Below, piece by piece: positions 1 to 7,326 of a DNA stretch of 64,000 nt. Every line of letters begins with the position of its first letter. Positions within the stretch are counted from its first letter, which is position 1. The position numbers and the translations under genes are program-made. Location of the stretch: contig VXWP01000091.1 in assembly GCA_009835325.1 (NCBI GenBank), forward strand, positions 22,847-86,846, read 5' to 3'. This DNA is from Gemmatimonadota bacterium. GTDB lineage: Bacteria; JAAXHH01. Below the pieces are notes generated by a model. It was not told the origin of the DNA, did not search any database, and saw nothing but the letters and a program-made list of their open reading frames with translations.

Positions 1-375
1 CCTTACCAGGACGTCGTGCCCATGCTCGATGCCCTTGCCCTGCGTTTCAAACTCGGGCTGCTGTCGAACGGCAACAACTATCCGGAGTACTTCGGGCTCG
101 CTGACCGTTTCGACTTCGCCGTCTACGCACAGGATATCGGCATCGAAAAGCCGGATCCGAGGACCTATCAGATCGCGGTGGAACGAGCAGGTTGTAGCCT
201 GGACCAACTGCTACACGTGGGAGATTCGCTGGAAACGGACGTCAAAGGCGCACAGGCGGTCGGTGTACATGCGGTGTGGTTGAATCGCAATGGCGCATTC
301 AATGATACGGGAATAGAACCTGATTATCAAATCGCTACATTGACCGAACTTCCTGCCCTGTTAAGTCTGGATTGA
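1..375 (+). CDS. HAD-superfamily phosphatase, 5' end outside the window
   Basis: This is the C-terminal part of a haloacid-dehalogenase-type hydrolase, a cytosolic phosphatase of small phosphorylated metabolites. The frame is open from base 1, so the first ATG at 16 is probably internal. HAD motif II appears as LLSNG, motif III as the Lys in EKPDP and motif IV as HVGDSLETDVKGAQ. Motif I (DxD) would lie upstream of the window. The order and spacing match subfamily IA (phosphoglycolate phosphatase or YjjG-like). Substrate cannot be assigned. The next gene starts 27 nt downstream on the same strand. Confidence 0.85.
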   Translation, partial: PYQDVVPMLDALALRFKLGLLSNGNNYPEYFGLADRFDFAVYAQDIGIEKPDPRTYQIAVERAGCSLDQLLHVGDSLETDVKGAQAVGVHAVWLNRNGAFNDTGIEPDYQIATLTELPALLSLD

Positions 376-402
376 GCCTGATTCGAAACGTATTCACGTG
401 AA

Positions 403-1011
403 ATGAAGGTCAAGGAACATCATTCGGACATGCCAGATCACTTTGCCGGGCACCAGGTCCATCTGCAAACCACGCGCCTGCAACTTCGTCCTTTCCGGGA
501 GGCAGATTTCGAGATCGCGGAGGCCTACTACCAGGATCCCGAATTCCTGAATGCCATGGAAGGAGAACCGCCGGCCGATCCTCCGACGGCGGATTCGCTC
601 ACGCGGGTGGGCAGGATCATGGCAGAGCAAGGGTTTCTTTTTGCCATCGTGGAAAAGGCGAGCGGCAGGACGATCGGCGAGGTATGCCTTCAGTGGATGA
701 ATCTGGACCGCGCAAAGATTCCGGACGAGAAGGTGATGCGCATGCCGATCGGGATTTGGGACAAGTCCTTGTGGGGCCGAGGATATGGCAGGGAAGTAGT
801 ATGCTGTTTGATGGAGTACGCGTTTGAGGTGCTGGAAATCGACCGGCTTCGTCCTGTGGATGTTTCCATGGACAACGCCCGTTCCGTCGCGCTATGGCGG
901 GCCTGCGGACTGAGGATCGCCTGCGAATCGTCGGACAGAAAGCTGGATTTCGAGATCACGCGATCGGAATACGTCCGGCAACCCCCGTTTCATCCCGATC
1001 AGAATCCATAA
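403..1011 (+). CDS. GNAT N-acetyltransferase (RimJ/RimL type)
   Basis: A 202-residue protein of the GNAT fold that would transfer acetyl from acetyl-CoA to an amine. The N-terminal strand TTRLQLRPFREADF is typical of the Acetyltransf_3 group. The acetyl-CoA loop lies around WGRGYGREVV, and the C-terminal RSVALWRACGL matches the usual 'N..S..LyeklGF' segment. The start is uncertain: ATG 403 has no clear Shine-Dalgarno, and ATG 430 lies 12 nt after AAGGAA. Target unknown; RimJ/RimL-like proteins modify ribosomal proteins, but most relatives act on small molecules. Confidence 0.8.
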   Translation: MKVKEHHSDMPDHFAGHQVHLQTTRLQLRPFREADFEIAEAYYQDPEFLNAMEGEPPADPPTADSLTRVGRIMAEQGFLFAIVEKASGRTIGEVCLQWMNLDRAKIPDEKVMRMPIGIWDKSLWGRGYGREVVCCLMEYAFEVLEIDRLRPVDVSMDNARSVALWRACGLRIACESSDRKLDFEITRSEYVRQPPFHPDQNP

Positions 1012-1066
1012 GGCAGGCTCAACGAAACATCCCTTAAGAGTGACACGATGGGTGAACTGATCCGAT

Positions 1067-1552
1067 CTACTCCACCCGGCTGAACGCCAGGCGCTCTCCG
1101 GCGAATCCCTCGCGCCAGACGCTCGTACACGCCTCCACCATCTCCTCGAGATTCTCCGTAACCTCGCCAAAGCGATTACCTGGAACCAGGCCCATGTTGG
1201 GCGACAGGATCAGATTGTCCCGTCCGTAGAAGATCGCAAGATCGACCAGACCCGTACTGAACGCGGCCTCGCGCAACGATGGCACATTGACGGCGCCGGG
1301 GGGAAAGAAGAAGTAAAGCAGATCGCCGGTGATCGGCGTAACGGTGGGATTCTCCATACCCGGCTCACTCGGTGCGAAGGATGGGACGAGGGTATAGACT
1401 TCGTTGCTCGCGTACTTGGCGTGATAGGCATCATTCTCCTGCGGCAAGGCATTCCACACCGCCTCGCACGTCTTCGGCGCGAGGTCGTCCAGCAATCGCG
1501 CGATGCAGCTCACGCCCCGTTTCTTCAAGGTCACTTCAATATAACGATCCAT
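1067..1552 (-). CDS. DUF3830 family protein (cyclophilin-like fold)
   Basis: A 161-residue cytosolic protein recognised as DUF3830 by its opening ARLLDDLAPKTCEAVWNALP, which resembles the start of a cyclophilin-like barrel, and by the later GDLLYFFFPPG segment. Family members have no established reaction and often sit beside Asp/Glu-racemase-like or amidohydrolase genes. Here it is the last gene of a three-gene minus-strand operon, 28 nt after the racemase-like gene. That supports a shared catabolic role, perhaps binding a small acid, but this is inference. Confidence 0.7.
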   Translation of the reverse strand: MDRYIEVTLKKRGVSCIARLLDDLAPKTCEAVWNALPQENDAYHAKYASNEVYTLVPSFAPSEPGMENPTVTPITGDLLYFFFPPGAVNVPSLREAAFSTGLVDLAIFYGRDNLILSPNMGLVPGNRFGEVTENLEEMVEACTSVWREGFAGERLAFSRVE

Positions 1553-1580
1553 ACATTTCTCCTTAGGTACCCGTCAAACG

Positions 1581-2306
1581 TTATGCGATGACTTCCATCA
1601 ACCGTCCCAGACCGGACTGCGGCGTCAGACGGTTTGCCAGGCGCAGGGCCTCCCACAACGTCACCTGGTTTGCCGTCAGCACCGTTTTGCCGACCGCCGT
1701 CTCGAGTTCAGACAGAATACCAACGGTGTGCAACGCGGTGTCGGGGATCAGCAACGCCTCAGCGTTTGGATGATCGTTGGCTCGTGCGAAGCGCAGGACC
1801 TCTTCGCGTTCAATGAGCGCAGACTCATCCCCCGTCCAGACCCCAAGACAACCCATGTGTACCACCTCGATCCCATCCGACTCGAGAAAAGTGCGAAAGG
1901 CTTTCGACAGGGCTGCCGGGTAGGTCGCGGCGACGGCGACCTTTCTCAGACCGAGGGCTTTGCAAGCGCTGAGGAACGCCAGCGACGTACTCGATGACGG
2001 AACGCCGAGCGCATCGGCAAGATCCTGCGCCTGGCGCCGCGCACCTTTCAGGCCGAAGACGAAACTCCCGCTCGTGCACGCCCACGTACAGACGTCGACG
2101 TCTTGAGGACGCAACTCCTCCACCCCGGCGAGCAGGTATTCCCGGCTTCCGGTGATCTGAGTCTCGTCGATACGATGCAGGTTCGGGCTGTCGGTATGGA
2201 CCACCCGGACATCCACCGCGGGCTTCAGCGCGGCTGCGAGTCGGGGGTAGTCGTCTTCCGCGGAATGGAGCGGATAAAGTATGCCGACCTTCACTGTGTT
2301 GCCCAT
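1581..2306 (-). CDS. Asp/Glu racemase superfamily protein (maleate isomerase / arylmalonate decarboxylase-like)
   Basis: A 241-residue protein of the Asp/Glu racemase fold. The N-terminus VKVGILYP, the VCTWACTSGSF segment with the first catalytic Cys, and the lobe-two LRKVAVAATYPAAL match maleate cis-trans isomerase and arylmalonate decarboxylase. The second catalytic Cys, normally in an 'ISCTNLRT'-like stretch, is replaced: here it reads LLIPDTALHT, with Asp in the Cys position. Loss of one Cys would prevent two-base racemisation and could favour decarboxylation or another chemistry (inference). It lies between an acetoacetate-decarboxylase-like gene (25-nt gap) and DUF3830 (28-nt gap). Confidence 0.75.
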   Translation of the reverse strand: MGNTVKVGILYPLHSAEDDYPRLAAALKPAVDVRVVHTDSPNLHRIDETQITGSREYLLAGVEELRPQDVDVCTWACTSGSFVFGLKGARRQAQDLADALGVPSSSTSLAFLSACKALGLRKVAVAATYPAALSKAFRTFLESDGIEVVHMGCLGVWTGDESALIEREEVLRFARANDHPNAEALLIPDTALHTVGILSELETAVGKTVLTANQVTLWEALRLANRLTPQSGLGRLMEVIA

Positions 2307-2331
2307 CAGTTATGGTTACTCGCGCAATCCG

Positions 2332-3165
2332 TTACGGCCCATCGCTCAGATAGTCGTAAACAACCCGGGCATACCCTTCGGTGTAGCTGCTCTCCATGTG
2401 GAAGGCGTCGCCGTAGTCGAGCGGCGCGAGCGGCGTGAGGTCGCACCGCGGGGAAGCGCCGAGTTCGATGGTGCCCTTCCCCTGCGCGAAGGCGTGCACT
2501 TCCACGTCCTGTGTCGTTTCGCTGCAATCGATCAACTGTTTGAGGGCAAGTCCCGGACCGTCGGCCCGGGGTATGATCTTCAGACGCCAGGCCGGGGTCA
2601 GGGCGGGCATCGCGGCGTGGCCAGCACCGACATCGGGCGCGGGACAGGTGCCGGGCGAGGCGCCGGCATCCTGCGAAGCGCCGGCGGCCTGGCCGGCACC
2701 GGCATCCTGGGGAGCGCCGGCATCCACGTTCGAGGCGATGCGCAACACCGGCACGCCGCCATAGGAGGTTTCCGTCACCATAGACCGGCCCGCATGGGTC
2801 ACTTTCATTTCCGCATACACCTTCGGCGTCCCGTAGATCTCCCGGCCCGCGGCGATGCCGGCGGGACCGTTGTGGAACACATGGGAGCAGTAGAACCCGG
2901 TCTGATCCCGGAAATGGCACTTCATCACGATAAAGGACTCTTCGAAGGGGCCGTAGTTTTTACAATCTGGCACCTCCAAGCCGGAGGCCACGCACATCCC
3001 GTCTTCAGCCGCCTGCAGGGGCTCCGGAAGGAATCCCTGCACGGCGGACGGCGCGGCGTGGAAGAAGACAAACTGGAATCGCACGTTTCGATAGACCGCC
3101 GGAAGCGGGGGATAGAAGGGGCTCCCCGCCGGAATGTTCCAACCGTAATCGTGTTTGAGTCTCAT
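2332..3165 (-). CDS. acetoacetate decarboxylase-like protein with Ala/Gly repeat insert
   Basis: A 278-residue protein of the acetoacetate decarboxylase (ADC) family, which decarboxylates beta-keto acids through a Schiff-base lysine. The catalytic segment is GREIYGTPKVYAEM: the nucleophilic Lys is kept, but the adjacent pKa-tuning Lys of true ADC (PKK) is Val. Residues 148-183 form an Ala/Gly/Pro-rich insert of six hexapeptides, coded by an 18-bp minisatellite. ATG at 3165 is chosen over an upstream start because GCAGGAGA precedes it and the family begins at 'RLKHDYG'. First gene of the operon with the racemase-like and DUF3830 genes. Substrate unknown. Confidence 0.75.
   Translation of the reverse strand: MRLKHDYGWNIPAGSPFYPPLPAVYRNVRFQFVFFHAAPSAVQGFLPEPLQAAEDGMCVASGLEVPDCKNYGPFEESFIVMKCHFRDQTGFYCSHVFHNGPAGIAAGREIYGTPKVYAEMKVTHAGRSMVTETSYGGVPVLRIASNVDAGAPQDAGAGQAAGASQDAGASPGTCPAPDVGAGHAAMPALTPAWRLKIIPRADGPGLALKQLIDCSETTQDVEVHAFAQGKGTIELGASPRCDLTPLAPLDYGDAFHMESSYTEGYARVVYDYLSDGP
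2617..2724 (-). repeat. 18-bp minisatellite, six units, inside the ADC-like gene
   Basis: Six consecutive in-frame 18-bp units at 2707-2724, 2689-2706, 2671-2688, 2653-2670, 2635-2652 and 2617-2634. On the minus strand they encode DAGAPQ, DAGAGQ, AAGASQ, DAGASP, GTCPAP and DVGAGH. The first four are clearly related; the last two have diverged. The multiple-of-three period keeps the frame, so copy number could vary between strains without breaking the protein. Confidence 0.85.
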
Positions 3166-3185
3166 GTCCGGTTCTCCTGCGACAT
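3162..3185 (-). CDS. possible seven-residue leader peptide before the ADC-like gene
   Basis: A second ATG at 3185, preceded by GGAG with 8-nt spacing, opens a seven-codon frame MSQENRT. Its TGA overlaps the ATG of the ADC-like gene as ATGA. It arises because the 20-bp segment holding the ribosome-binding site and ATG is tandemly duplicated. Ribosomes starting here would end exactly on the downstream start, allowing translational coupling or interference. No protein-level evidence; it may only be a by-product of the duplication. Confidence 0.35.
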   Translation of the reverse strand: MSQENRT

Positions 3186-3202
3186 GTCCGGGTCTCCAAC
3201 GA
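3163..3202 (-). repeat. 20-bp tandem duplication of a translation start region
   Basis: Units 3163-3182 and 3183-3202 match at 17 of 20 positions. On the minus strand each unit holds a purine-rich Shine-Dalgarno followed by ATG. The downstream copy starts the ADC-like gene and the upstream copy starts the seven-codon frame. Confidence 0.8.
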
Positions 3203-3223
3203 CACGGTTTGGGACCTTGCAAC

Positions 3224-3252
3224 TTGTCATTAACTTAATCGATCAACATATT
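3224..3252 (+). promoter_or_regulatory. candidate sigma70-type promoter for the sulfatase operon
   Basis: TTGTCA at 3224-3229 and CATATT at 3247-3252 are separated by 17 nt, in the only AT-rich stretch between the divergent ADC-like and sulfatase genes. The -35 matches consensus at 5 of 6 positions and the -10 at 4 of 6. The sigma preference of this organism is unknown, so the call is tentative. Confidence 0.35.
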
Positions 3253-3268
3253 AGGTACAGGATGAATC

Positions 3269-3304
3269 CGTCAGCATCTTCGTCAACGTCTCCGTCAAGG
3301 TCTG
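3269..3304 (+). repeat. three imperfect 12-bp tandem units upstream of the sulfatase
   Basis: Units 3269-3280, 3281-3292 and 3293-3304 each begin CGTCA and share the period (CGTCAGCATCTT, CGTCAACGTCTC, CGTCAAGGTCTG). They lie between the candidate promoter and the sulfatase start, so they would fall in the 5' leader. Confidence 0.5.
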
Positions 3305-3380
3305 CACCGGTGCCTGCTACTACCGTATCAACAGGAAGCGGGTGGCCCCGGACCGTTTCCCTTACCGCAATAACCTAACC

Positions 3381-4853
3381 ATGTCCAATTCCACGCCCAA
3401 CATCATCTACATCCTCGCCGACGACATGGGATACGGCGACATGGGGTGCAACAACCCCGGTTCGAAGATCCCGACGCCCCACCTGGATCTGCTCGCCGAG
3501 GGTGGTATGCGCTTCACCGACGCCCATGCCCCGTCGAGCGTGTGCACGCCGAGCCGATATGCCCTGCTGACCGGCCGCTACTGCTGGCGCACGCCCCTGC
3601 AGAACAGCGTCCTGTGGCCCTACGATCCGCCCCTGATCGAGCCCGGGCGCCTCACCGCGGCGGAATTGCTTCGCGAGCAGGGCTACCGCACCGCGTGTAT
3701 CGGGAAATGGCACCTGGGATGGGAATGGGCCACGCTGGACGGGAAGCCCGCCCACGAGGGCACGGCGGTGGGCAGGCTGGATCGGGAACTGCGGGAGGAA
3801 CGGGAACGGCACGTCGATTTCAGCGCGCCCATGCGCGGGGGACCGGTCGACTGCGGATTCGACACGTACTTCGGCGTGGACGTGCCGAATTTCCCGCCCT
3901 ACACCTGGTTCGAGCAGGACCGGCTCGCCGGGGAACCGACAGTACCCAAGCCTAATGAGATGTTCGGATGGCCCGGCATCATGAAACCGGGCTGGTCGCT
4001 AGAGGAGATGATCCCCGCGTTCATACGCCGCGTGGTCAACTACATCGATTCGTCCGGACCCGATCCGTTCTTCCTCTACTTTCCGCTCACGTCGCCCCAC
4101 ACGCCCATCGTGCCCAACGCGCCGTTCATCGGACGGAGCGGTTCGGGGCTCTACGGAGACTTCGTGTGCGAGGTGGACTGGGTGGTGGGCCAGATCATGG
4201 CGGCCCTGGAGCGCCGCGGAATCGCCGACGACACGCTGCTGATCTTCACCAGCGACAACGGACCGGAATGCGCCCCGGCCGCGGACGGCGGGAGCTACGA
4301 ACACGCACGGCGCCACGGCCATTACAGCATGGGGAACCTGCGCGGCGTCAAACGCGACGTCTGGGAAGGCGGACATCGGGTCCCCTTCCTTGCCCGGTGG
4401 CCGGGTGTTGTGCCCGCCGGCACAGTTTGCGACCAGCTCACCACCCTGGGTGACTTCATGGCGACCTGTGCCGACCTGACCGGCGTCGACCTGCGGGAGG
4501 ACGAAGGCGAGGACAGCGTGAGCATATTGCCGCTGTTGCAGGGGGAGACCGGTGATCCGGTGCGGGACTTTGCCGTTCACCACAGCTGCCACGGCACCTT
4601 CGCCATCCGTAGAGACAACTGGGTCTTCATCGATGCCCCGGACGGAGACGACAACCGCGAACCCGACTGGTTCAAGGAAGAGCGGGGCTATACCGCCCAC
4701 GACTTCCCAGGCGAACTCTTCGATCTCGACAAGGACATCTCGGAACGGGTAAACCGGTACGGCGACCATCCCGATCTCGTCCAGGAGATGTCGCAGATGC
4801 TGCAAAGGGTGAAGTCGGAAGACATCGCGGAAAGGCCGTCGCCCGCGAAATGA
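3381..4853 (+). CDS. type I sulfatase (Cys-type, formylglycine-dependent)
   Basis: An arylsulfatase-family enzyme of about 490 residues that would hydrolyse sulfate esters of sulfated sugars or related compounds. Near the N-terminus, NIIYILADDMGYGDMG carries the metal-binding Asp pair. VCTPSRYALLTGR is the C-x-P-x-R signature whose Cys must be oxidised to formylglycine. IGKWHLG and TSDNGPE supply the conserved Lys/His and Asp/Asn residues. No signal peptide is visible, which is unusual for polysaccharide sulfatases. A GTG at 3342 has a purine-rich stretch before it, but homology places the start at ATG 3381 (MSNSTPNIIYILADD). It overlaps the next HAD gene by ATGA. Confidence 0.93.
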   Translation: MSNSTPNIIYILADDMGYGDMGCNNPGSKIPTPHLDLLAEGGMRFTDAHAPSSVCTPSRYALLTGRYCWRTPLQNSVLWPYDPPLIEPGRLTAAELLREQGYRTACIGKWHLGWEWATLDGKPAHEGTAVGRLDRELREERERHVDFSAPMRGGPVDCGFDTYFGVDVPNFPPYTWFEQDRLAGEPTVPKPNEMFGWPGIMKPGWSLEEMIPAFIRRVVNYIDSSGPDPFFLYFPLTSPHTPIVPNAPFIGRSGSGLYGDFVCEVDWVVGQIMAALERRGIADDTLLIFTSDNGPECAPAADGGSYEHARRHGHYSMGNLRGVKRDVWEGGHRVPFLARWPGVVPAGTVCDQLTTLGDFMATCADLTGVDLREDEGEDSVSILPLLQGETGDPVRDFAVHHSCHGTFAIRRDNWVFIDAPDGDDNREPDWFKEERGYTAHDFPGELFDLDKDISERVNRYGDHPDLVQEMSQMLQRVKSEDIAERPSPAK

Positions 4854-5515
4854 CTCGATGTGTACTCTTTGACCTGGACGGAACGCTGATCGACACGTTG
4901 AATCTGTATGTTCGTGCGGTCGTCCGGACGCTGCAGGCGACCGGACACGACCTGATGTCCCTGGAAGAAGTCCTGGCACTTCGCCTGAATTCCGAACCGC
5001 GCTTGATGGCCCACTTCTATCCACCGGACGAAGTTGAAGACGCCCACCGGCGATTCCTGGATAACTACCGCGGACTGCACGCCGGGTACTTCGGTGGCGT
5101 GTATCCCGGTGTGGACGGACTGTTGAATTCGTTGCGCGGCCGAGGCATCAAACTGGGTATCGTTTCCGGCAAGAGCCGGGGTGCCTGGGCGATCACCCGC
5201 GAACACGCCCGGTTGGGCGCATTCGATACGCTGGTCTTCGATGACGATGTATCCGCGCCCAAACCGGACAGCGAGGGTCTCTTGAAGGCGATGAGCAACC
5301 TGGGCGTCTCGCCTTCCGATACCGTCTACGTCGGCGATTCAGTCGATGACCTGGAAGCCGCGACAGCCGCGGGCACCGGGTTTCTTGCGGCCCTGTGGTC
5401 GAAATCCGAATCGGACATCCTGGTTTTCGAGCAGGCCGCCGCGGAGATCGGGCCGAACACAGGTGTGGACCATCCCGGTGAGGTCGTAGGGTTTCTGCAG
5501 AACGCCGGAAGATGA
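4850..5515 (+). CDS. HAD hydrolase (phosphoglycolate phosphatase-like)
   Basis: A 221-residue subfamily IA HAD phosphatase with all four motifs: FDLDGTLIDT at the N-terminus, GIVSGKS (motif II Ser), the Lys in APKPD and VYVGDSVDDLEAA. The helical cap lies between motifs I and II. It dephosphorylates an unknown small phosphate ester in the cytosol; Gph-like or pyrophosphatase PpaX-like activity are both possible. The start overlaps the sulfatase stop as ATGA, so the two are probably translationally coupled. Confidence 0.88.
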   Translation: MTRCVLFDLDGTLIDTLNLYVRAVVRTLQATGHDLMSLEEVLALRLNSEPRLMAHFYPPDEVEDAHRRFLDNYRGLHAGYFGGVYPGVDGLLNSLRGRGIKLGIVSGKSRGAWAITREHARLGAFDTLVFDDDVSAPKPDSEGLLKAMSNLGVSPSDTVYVGDSVDDLEAATAAGTGFLAALWSKSESDILVFEQAAAEIGPNTGVDHPGEVVGFLQNAGR

Positions 5516-5606
5516 CACGGCGGAGAATGTCCACTCGGCGGTACCGTAGCGGAGCGTGGCCCGCTGTAACGGACCCCGACGAAGGCAGGCCGCAGCGGAG
5601 CACACC

Positions 5607-6446
5607 ATGCCGGATTACAACTATCATTTCGATCGTGATGATATAGAGGCTGCCCTGGCCTGCGTGGATAAGTACGGTTTCTGCGTCATCCGGCAGCTGA
5701 TCGATCAGAACATGGTCGCCGCGCTGAAGGATTCCATCGACCGGCACCTGGATCCGGAGAGTGACCTGGCCCCGGCATCCAACCGGTATCACATGGCCTT
5801 CGCCGAGGACAGCGAGCCCGTCTGGGACCTGGTCGACAGCCCGGCCTACATGAACTTCATTCGCACCGTGCACGGCACAACCGACCTCTGCCTGCATCGC
5901 TCCGCGGCCATCCTGCGCACGCCGGGCGAAGGCATGGGCCGCTGGCACCAGGACCACCGGGGACACATCGATAATCCGCAGCGGGCCAATGACGTCCTCA
6001 ACCGCTATCCCATCCCCAGCGGCTGCTGGTTTTATCTCAACGGAAGCCATCCCGATCGAAGCGGCATCGCGGTCATCGAGAAGTCCAACCATCTCGAATG
6101 GGACGGCCCCGACGGGTTCGTCATGGGACCGGAGCGTAGCGGCCTGTACCCCGAGGGCGGCACACCCGACACGCCCTACGACCCCATGTCCGTGCCCGGC
6201 TGCGTCCCGGTCCTCGCCGATCCCGGCGACCTGATCTGCTTCGCCGCGCTCACCTGGCATGCCAACATGGCCACCCGCGAGCGGCGCTACTCCTGCGGCA
6301 TCGGTTTCCGCCCCAGAGCCTGGCGCATCGACGCGCCGTGGCCCCTTCCCGCTTCCGCCGCTGCTCTCGCCGAACGGCTGCCCGATCGTCTCAAGCATTT
6401 CACCGACGGTTACACGGGTTTCGACGGGGAGTGGAAGGCAGAGTGA
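5607..6446 (+). CDS. phytanoyl-CoA dioxygenase (PhyH) family oxygenase 1
   Basis: A 279-residue Fe(II)/2-oxoglutarate oxygenase of the PhyH family, which hydroxylates an unknown substrate. The iron-binding HxD lies in RWHQDHRGH and the distal His in LTWHANM, followed by the Arg-rich RERRYSCGIGFRPR that would hold 2-oxoglutarate. The frame opens at 5556, but ATG 5607 is preferred: GCGGAG lies 6 nt upstream and MPDYNYHFDRDD is a typical N-terminus. It continues the same-strand run after the HAD gene and is followed 32 nt later by an APH-like kinase. Confidence 0.88.
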   Translation: MPDYNYHFDRDDIEAALACVDKYGFCVIRQLIDQNMVAALKDSIDRHLDPESDLAPASNRYHMAFAEDSEPVWDLVDSPAYMNFIRTVHGTTDLCLHRSAAILRTPGEGMGRWHQDHRGHIDNPQRANDVLNRYPIPSGCWFYLNGSHPDRSGIAVIEKSNHLEWDGPDGFVMGPERSGLYPEGGTPDTPYDPMSVPGCVPVLADPGDLICFAALTWHANMATRERRYSCGIGFRPRAWRIDAPWPLPASAAALAERLPDRLKHFTDGYTGFDGEWKAE

Positions 6447-6478
6447 AGTGGCCCGGCTACAAGAAGCCCATGTGAATC

Positions 6479-7291
6479 ATGCGTTCCCATCCGCCTATTC
6501 CGAATAGTCTTCCCGAACCGGTCCGGTCTCGCCTGAGGGGCTACAAAACCGAAGGCCGAAACCTCCGGACTGAATCCTGCTCATCCGTATTCCTCTACAC
6601 GCATCCCCTGAAACCCGGACTGGTTCTGAAATCGCGAGACGTCCGGTTGAGGCCGCAGGAACCGGACCTGCTGGCGGAGACTATAGCTCTGACGTGGTTG
6701 CAGGACAAACTTCCCGTGCCCGAATACCGGTGTTTTCACGTGGAAGGCGACATGCAGTACCTACTCATGACGCAGTTGGAAGGCGTATCGGGGATACATC
6801 CGGAATCGACCGGGGATCCAGCGCGCCTCGTGCAAGAATTCGCACGGGGCCTGCGCGAAATACATGCGCTGGATATCGGATCCTGTCCCATGGATTGGCG
6901 CATTTCGCGGTTCTTTCAGTGGACGGAAGGGTTGATCGACCGTGGCGTGTTTGACGATCGGATCCCGGCTGGTGGTACCAGAGACGGTCTAAGGGAAGCA
7001 CTCGACGCGATCAAAACCGCGCTGCCCGAGGAGGAAGACCTGGTCTTCACGCACGGCGACTACTGTCTGCCCAACGTCCTGTTCAAGGACGGCGAACTGA
7101 CCGGATACATAGACCTTGGTTTCGCGGGTGTCGGCGATCGGTACCTGGATTTCGTGTCCGCGAGCTGGACGATACAGAGAAACCTGGGCGAAGAGTGGAT
7201 ATCCCTGTTTTTCCATGCCTATGGTCTCGAGCATCCCGACCGTGATAAAATGGGGACGTGGCAAAGCGTTTTCGAATTTGTTTTTCGATAG
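6479..7291 (+). CDS. APH(3')-like aminoglycoside phosphotransferase family kinase
   Basis: A 270-residue kinase-fold protein, full length for APH(3') enzymes (about 265). The catalytic loop THGDYCLPNVLF and the metal-binding GYIDLGFAGVGDRYLDF align closely with the corresponding APH(3') segments, as does the C-terminal LGEEWISLFFHAYGLEHPD. APH(3') phosphorylates the 3'-hydroxyl of kanamycin-type aminoglycosides with ATP; environmental homologues may use other substrates. No strong Shine-Dalgarno precedes ATG 6479. It sits between PhyH and an inositol-monophosphatase-like gene, with no mobile element or other resistance gene nearby. Confidence 0.85.
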   Translation: MRSHPPIPNSLPEPVRSRLRGYKTEGRNLRTESCSSVFLYTHPLKPGLVLKSRDVRLRPQEPDLLAETIALTWLQDKLPVPEYRCFHVEGDMQYLLMTQLEGVSGIHPESTGDPARLVQEFARGLREIHALDIGSCPMDWRISRFFQWTEGLIDRGVFDDRIPAGGTRDGLREALDAIKTALPEEEDLVFTHGDYCLPNVLFKDGELTGYIDLGFAGVGDRYLDFVSASWTIQRNLGEEWISLFFHAYGLEHPDRDKMGTWQSVFEFVFR

Positions 7292-7326
7292 GAAAAGGCG
7301 CACGGACGACACTCCGAAGGGAGACG

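Noticed and set aside
3999..5024. 341-codon minus-strand frame opposite the sulfatase
   Set aside because: Shadow of the sulfatase codons.
5193..6398. 401-codon minus-strand frame opposite PhyH 1 and the HAD gene
   Set aside because: Spans two real genes on the other strand and has no family pattern.
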